Position numbers and translations under genes: made by a program. This document shows, piece after piece, positions 15,153 through 18,358 of a stretch of 18,358 nt of DNA (its first letter is position 1; each line of letters opens with the position of its first letter). The stretch is from CAUZSN01 sp963582345 (GTDB taxonomy: Bacteria; Planctomycetota; Planctomycetia; Planctomycetales; Planctomycetaceae), in the NCBI GenBank assembly GCA_963582345.1, contig CAUZSN010000052.1, forward strand, positions 1 through 18,358, written 5' to 3'. The notes beneath the pieces were generated by a model. That model worked only from the letters and a program-made list of their open reading frames with translations. It did no database searches and had not been told where the DNA came from.

Positions 15153-18100
15153 CTATGGGACCAACTGATACAGCGTCAATGACTCGATTTGCATTTCGCC
15201 TTTACTCGACGGAGCGTATCTATTCGGAAATGGGTCGAAGCGTAGTTTTTGCAGCGGCTCGCTACTTCCGACCCGAAACAGATACTTCTTGACCCTCGTG
15301 CTACGGTTGAGTGGGCGTGCGTTGGAGGCACCGGCTTGAAAGCGTTCGTCGGGAGAAGCCCAGAAGAACTCGACTGTCGTTACCTTTCCGGTTCGGGCCG
15401 ACAGCGCAACGACCAACGAGCCTGACACTGGTTGATCGAGCACGGTCTCCATGCGCGGATCGTCGCCTGTCGCCACGAGTAACACGCGACCCTCGCGGTT
15501 CTCGATCTTCAGGTTATGAAGTCGTTGCCAACGTTTCTTATCTTCCGGATTGCGAAAATCCCAGATAGCAAGCCGACGAGCGCCTGTCACATCGATGTTG
15601 TTTGGATTGACCGATAGATCAAGAGGCTCAGTCGCTTGGAGTGCTTTGGCGGCCGGCCGGACAGCACCAGCCGACTCAAACGAATAGTGACCCGATCCAA
15701 TGGCAATCTGCGCGTGATTGTCTGTGAGGACGAACCATTTGACGCCAGCAGTAGTTTCCGACACTGGCCGACCACCCTCGCTGACACTGGCTAAGTCTCT
15801 TGCTGGAAGATATACCGTCGCGGTCGCGTTGGCAGGAATCGTGACGTCAAGGTGGAAGTGACAGGCCAAGCTTCTTTGGTTACCAGATCTTGGCGAACCA
15901 GGAATTTGGCCCACGTGCCATGCGACCCTGATCGGTCCGCGGATTGAATCATACGATGCCTTGACCCAGTGAATTGGCTCGTGATCGGCATTACTCAGCG
16001 GCGATGGTGGTGCAGGCTTGATAATTACGTGCTTGAACCCTGGTTGGTCCGCGTCAATTCCTGCGAGCGTACGAAACATCCATTCGCACACAGCCCCGAA
16101 CGAGTAATGCGAGAATGAATTCATCGCTGCGTTGTGCCGACCGAAACCATCCTCTTTTGTATAGCCGTCCCAGCGTTCCCAGATGGTCGTCGCGCCGTTG
16201 TCAATTTCATAACCCCACGAAGGGAATTCGTGGCTCTGCAACAGAAACGTAGCGAGGTCATGTTGTCCAGCCGAGGACAGCGCCGGCAACAGCACACGCG
16301 TGCCAAGAAAACCGGTCCCCATGCGAGTGCCGTTAAGGTAAATCTTGTCAGCCAGATGTTGCCCAAATTTCTTCTGATGTGCCTCTGGGATAAGACCGAC
16401 AAATATCGCCTGAGCATACGCCGTCTGAGTGTCCACCGCGAGCTCCGCGTTTGTGTTGACGTACTTTTTTCCAAACGCCTTCTTGATCTTTTGAAACAGC
16501 TCGCGGTACTCGGCGGCTTCGGCCTTTCGCCCGGTAGCTTCGGCCATATCAGCCATCAGACGTGTCGAATAAGCAAAATAAATTGTGTCAATGTATTCGA
16601 TCGGTGTCTCTGTCGCTTCCTGTGCCAGCCAGTCGCCCCATTTGTTACCGTGTGCGACGCCGAGATTGTCCTTGCTCGTTCTCGTGCGCCACTCGATAAA
16701 CTGGGTCATTCGTTCCCAACAGTAGTCGATGACGTGTGTGTCTCCATATGCCTTCCAGATGGTCCAGGGGCAGATCGTTGCAGCGTCACACCATGCGGTG
16801 CCAAAGTCCCAACCATGTTGGAATGGAAATGGAGCGTATCCAGGGAACGTGCCACTGGACCGCTGCGATTCCATCAGCTCACGCAGCCACTTCGTGAAGA
16901 ACGCCGCGACGTCAGCATTGTAGGTGGCGGTGCCGACGTAAATCTGAGCGTCGCCTGTCCAACCCATCCGCTCGTCGCGTTGCGGACAGTCCGTGGGCAG
17001 GTCGAGGAAGTTGGCCCGCTGTGTCCAGACGACATTCTTGAACAGCTGATTGACCATCGAGTCAGAACATTCGAACGAACTGACCAGAGGTGTGGCCGAA
17101 TGCAGAACGAGCCCGGTAATTGTGTCGCGATTCGGCTTGCCCCTATAGCCGGAAACTTCAACATATTGAAACCCGTGAAACGTAAATCGCGGCTGGAACA
17201 CTTCACTTTCGGAATCGCCTTTAAGGACATAGTAGTCTGTCGCCCGCGCAGTTCTAAGATTCTCGGTCATCAACCGTCCATCGGGATGCAGCATCTCACC
17301 ATAACGAAGCGTGATCTGCTGACCGGCCTGGCCCTTAATCTTCAGCCGGATTGTACCAGCGAAATTTTGTCCTAAATTGAAGATGAACGTGCCAGGTGCG
17401 GGCTCCGTGATTCCGACTGGCCGAATCTCCTCGGTCACACGGACGGGCACACCGGGAAATGCTTCCAGCTTCGGCCACTTGAAACCTAAGTCGATTTTGC
17501 GGCCTTCGATTTTCGGTTTCTCGTTAGGCTGCGTCGGATTGCGGTACTCGTAGAACGTCGCTGTTGGGTGCCCATTCTCGGTAGCGAGGATCGCCTGCTC
17601 CCAACCGCTGTCATCAAAATCAGATGTCGACCAATCGGGAATTTCCATCCGAGCGTCGAAAAACTCGCCCATCAACAAATCAGCCTGACGGATCGGCCCA
17701 TCGCCAGTGACCTTCCATGTCTTGTCTGTTCCGATCGTCTGGCGGGAACCATCGTCGTACTCAATTTCGAGCTGTACCATCACCGACGGTGTCTTACCGT
17801 AAGTGTAACGTCCGATTCCTTCGGTGCCGATTCCCGTCAGCAGCCCGACCGCGCAATAACCGCTGTACCAACCGTCGGCAACCCACGCGCCGATCGCGTT
17901 GTTGTCACTGTGGACCAAATCCGTCACGTCGTAGGTGTAGTAGTAAGCCCGTTGCCGATAGTCTGTCCAGCCAGGAGCAAAATACGCATCACCGACACGC
18001 TGACCATTGAGAGACAATTCGTAAATCCCAAGCGCTGTCGCGTAGATCGTCGCGCGGCGAACCTGCGATTTCACATCGAATTGCTTTCGATACTGCCTCG

Positions 18101-18358
18101 CCGGAGGGAGAAAGTGACTTTTGCGATCCTTGAAAACAGGTGACTCGTCGCGATAGCTGATGTATTCCGCCGCCCAGTCCGATTTGTCGAGCAGGCCCAT
18201 TGACCATCGAGCAGGCTTACTCCAAGGAGACGGTTTGTCAGCGTCGTCCCAAACCATGACCTTCCAGAAGCACTGTCGCCGTGAGGTGAGCGGGTTGCCA
18301 GCGTAAGGAATCAGTACGGTCTGATCGCTTTCCACTCGACCGCTGTCCCATAAGTTGC
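15153..18358 (-). CDS. Alpha-L-rhamnosidase, GH78 family (5' end outside window)
   Basis: At least 1068 residues are visible, and the frame is still open at the right edge. An in-frame GTG at 18333-18335 is not the start, because the preceding codons read NLWDSGRV, a normal GH78 lead-in. The enzyme releases terminal L-rhamnose from plant or algal glycans by inversion. Domains in order are an N-terminal fibronectin-like strand set (VPYAG-type segment, FWKVMVWD), the rhamnosidase N-domain (LSLNGQRVGDAYFAPGWTDY), a beta-domain (FNLGQNFAGTIRLK, RFTFHGFQYVEVSG), the (alpha/alpha)6 catalytic barrel and a C-terminal beta-domain. The catalytic loop CPQRDERMGWTGD is near 16950-16988 and the general-base motif WERWDGY at 16161-16181. 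About 180 extra residues at the end (15153-15690) look like another beta-sandwich, possibly sugar-binding. Export cannot be judged without the N-terminus. Confidence 0.92.
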   Translation of the reverse strand, partial: NLWDSGRVESDQTVLIPYAGNPLTSRRQCFWKVMVWDDADKPSPWSKPARWSMGLLDKSDWAAEYISYRDESPVFKDRKSHFLPPARQYRKQFDVKSQVRRATIYATALGIYELSLNGQRVGDAYFAPGWTDYRQRAYYYTYDVTDLVHSDNNAIGAWVADGWYSGYCAVGLLTGIGTEGIGRYTYGKTPSVMVQLEIEYDDGSRQTIGTDKTWKVTGDGPIRQADLLMGEFFDARMEIPDWSTSDFDDSGWEQAILATENGHPTATFYEYRNPTQPNEKPKIEGRKIDLGFKWPKLEAFPGVPVRVTEEIRPVGITEPAPGTFIFNLGQNFAGTIRLKIKGQAGQQITLRYGEMLHPDGRLMTENLRTARATDYYVLKGDSESEVFQPRFTFHGFQYVEVSGYRGKPNRDTITGLVLHSATPLVSSFECSDSMVNQLFKNVVWTQRANFLDLPTDCPQRDERMGWTGDAQIYVGTATYNADVAAFFTKWLRELMESQRSSGTFPGYAPFPFQHGWDFGTAWCDAATICPWTIWKAYGDTHVIDYCWERMTQFIEWRTRTSKDNLGVAHGNKWGDWLAQEATETPIEYIDTIYFAYSTRLMADMAEATGRKAEAAEYRELFQKIKKAFGKKYVNTNAELAVDTQTAYAQAIFVGLIPEAHQKKFGQHLADKIYLNGTRMGTGFLGTRVLLPALSSAGQHDLATFLLQSHEFPSWGYEIDNGATTIWERWDGYTKEDGFGRHNAAMNSFSHYSFGAVCEWMFRTLAGIDADQPGFKHVIIKPAPPSPLSNADHEPIHWVKASYDSIRGPIRVAWHVGQIPGSPRSGNQRSLACHFHLDVTIPANATATVYLPARDLASVSEGGRPVSETTAGVKWFVLTDNHAQIAIGSGHYSFESAGAVRPAAKALQATEPLDLSVNPNNIDVTGARRLAIWDFRNPEDKKRWQRLHNLKIENREGRVLLVATGDDPRMETVLDQPVSGSLVVALSARTGKVTTVEFFWASPDERFQAGASNARPLNRSTRVKKYLFRVGSSEPLQKLRFDPFPNRYAPSSKGEMQIESLTLYQLVP

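Noticed and set aside
16134..17375. Forward open frame of 413 codons opposite the rhamnosidase gene
   Set aside because: The opposite strand carries a complete, motif-rich GH78 domain here. The forward frame is cysteine- and arginine-rich without any family motif and is an antisense shadow.
1..18358. tRNA genes, CRISPR arrays, insertion sequences or phage genes
   Set aside because: No cloverleaf-like stretches, no regularly spaced repeats, no transposase or integrase motifs were seen, although a tRNA search program was not available.

Overview
The window (about 18.4 kb, roughly 50% G+C) carries ordinary chromosomal genes. No rRNA, tRNA, CRISPR array, transposase or phage gene was found. The gene mix suggests a planctomycete, probably a Pirellulaceae-like marine or freshwater heterotroph: a YfhO-type membrane protein, a very large membrane protein with a spermidine-synthase-like domain, an M28 peptidase with two PDZ domains, a long GH78 alpha-L-rhamnosidase and a lone dihydrolipoyl dehydrogenase. 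That assignment is inferred from gene content and style, not from a marker gene.

Layout. At 2-118 (+) lies the 3' end of an unidentified gene. It is followed by a four-helix membrane protein (222-641, +) and a YfhO-family membrane protein (724-3114, +), which meets a Na+/glutamate-symporter-like transporter (3111-4508, -) tail to tail with a 4-bp overlap. The gene-poor stretch 4509-5099 holds a candidate promoter for the transporter, three consecutive inverted repeats, a decayed fragment of a BY-kinase/Wzc-type ATPase, and a hairpin that probably ends the hsp20 transcript. A long minus-strand block follows: hsp20 (5100-5552), glutamate dehydrogenase (5895-7202), dihydrolipoyl dehydrogenase (7833-9263) and the 1090-residue membrane/spermidine-synthase-like protein (9420-12692). 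The divergent peptidase (12995-14545, +) is followed by a small membrane protein (14552-14989, -) and an alpha-L-rhamnosidase (15153 to the right edge, -) whose N-terminus lies outside the window.

How the genes work together. The genes do not form one pathway. Glutamate dehydrogenase and the glutamate-type symporter both concern glutamate but are not co-transcribed. LpdA normally serves 2-oxoacid dehydrogenase or glycine-cleavage complexes encoded elsewhere. The rhamnosidase and the peptidase fit polymer breakdown outside the cytoplasm.

The most interesting signal is regulatory. The DNA upstream of hsp20 contains a -24/-12 (sigma-54-like) element preceded by three spaced palindromes resembling CTGCCA-N3-TGGCAG. 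This looks like an enhancer-type or operator-type heat-shock control region. The second is the BY-kinase remnant. No clearly new multi-gene system was seen.
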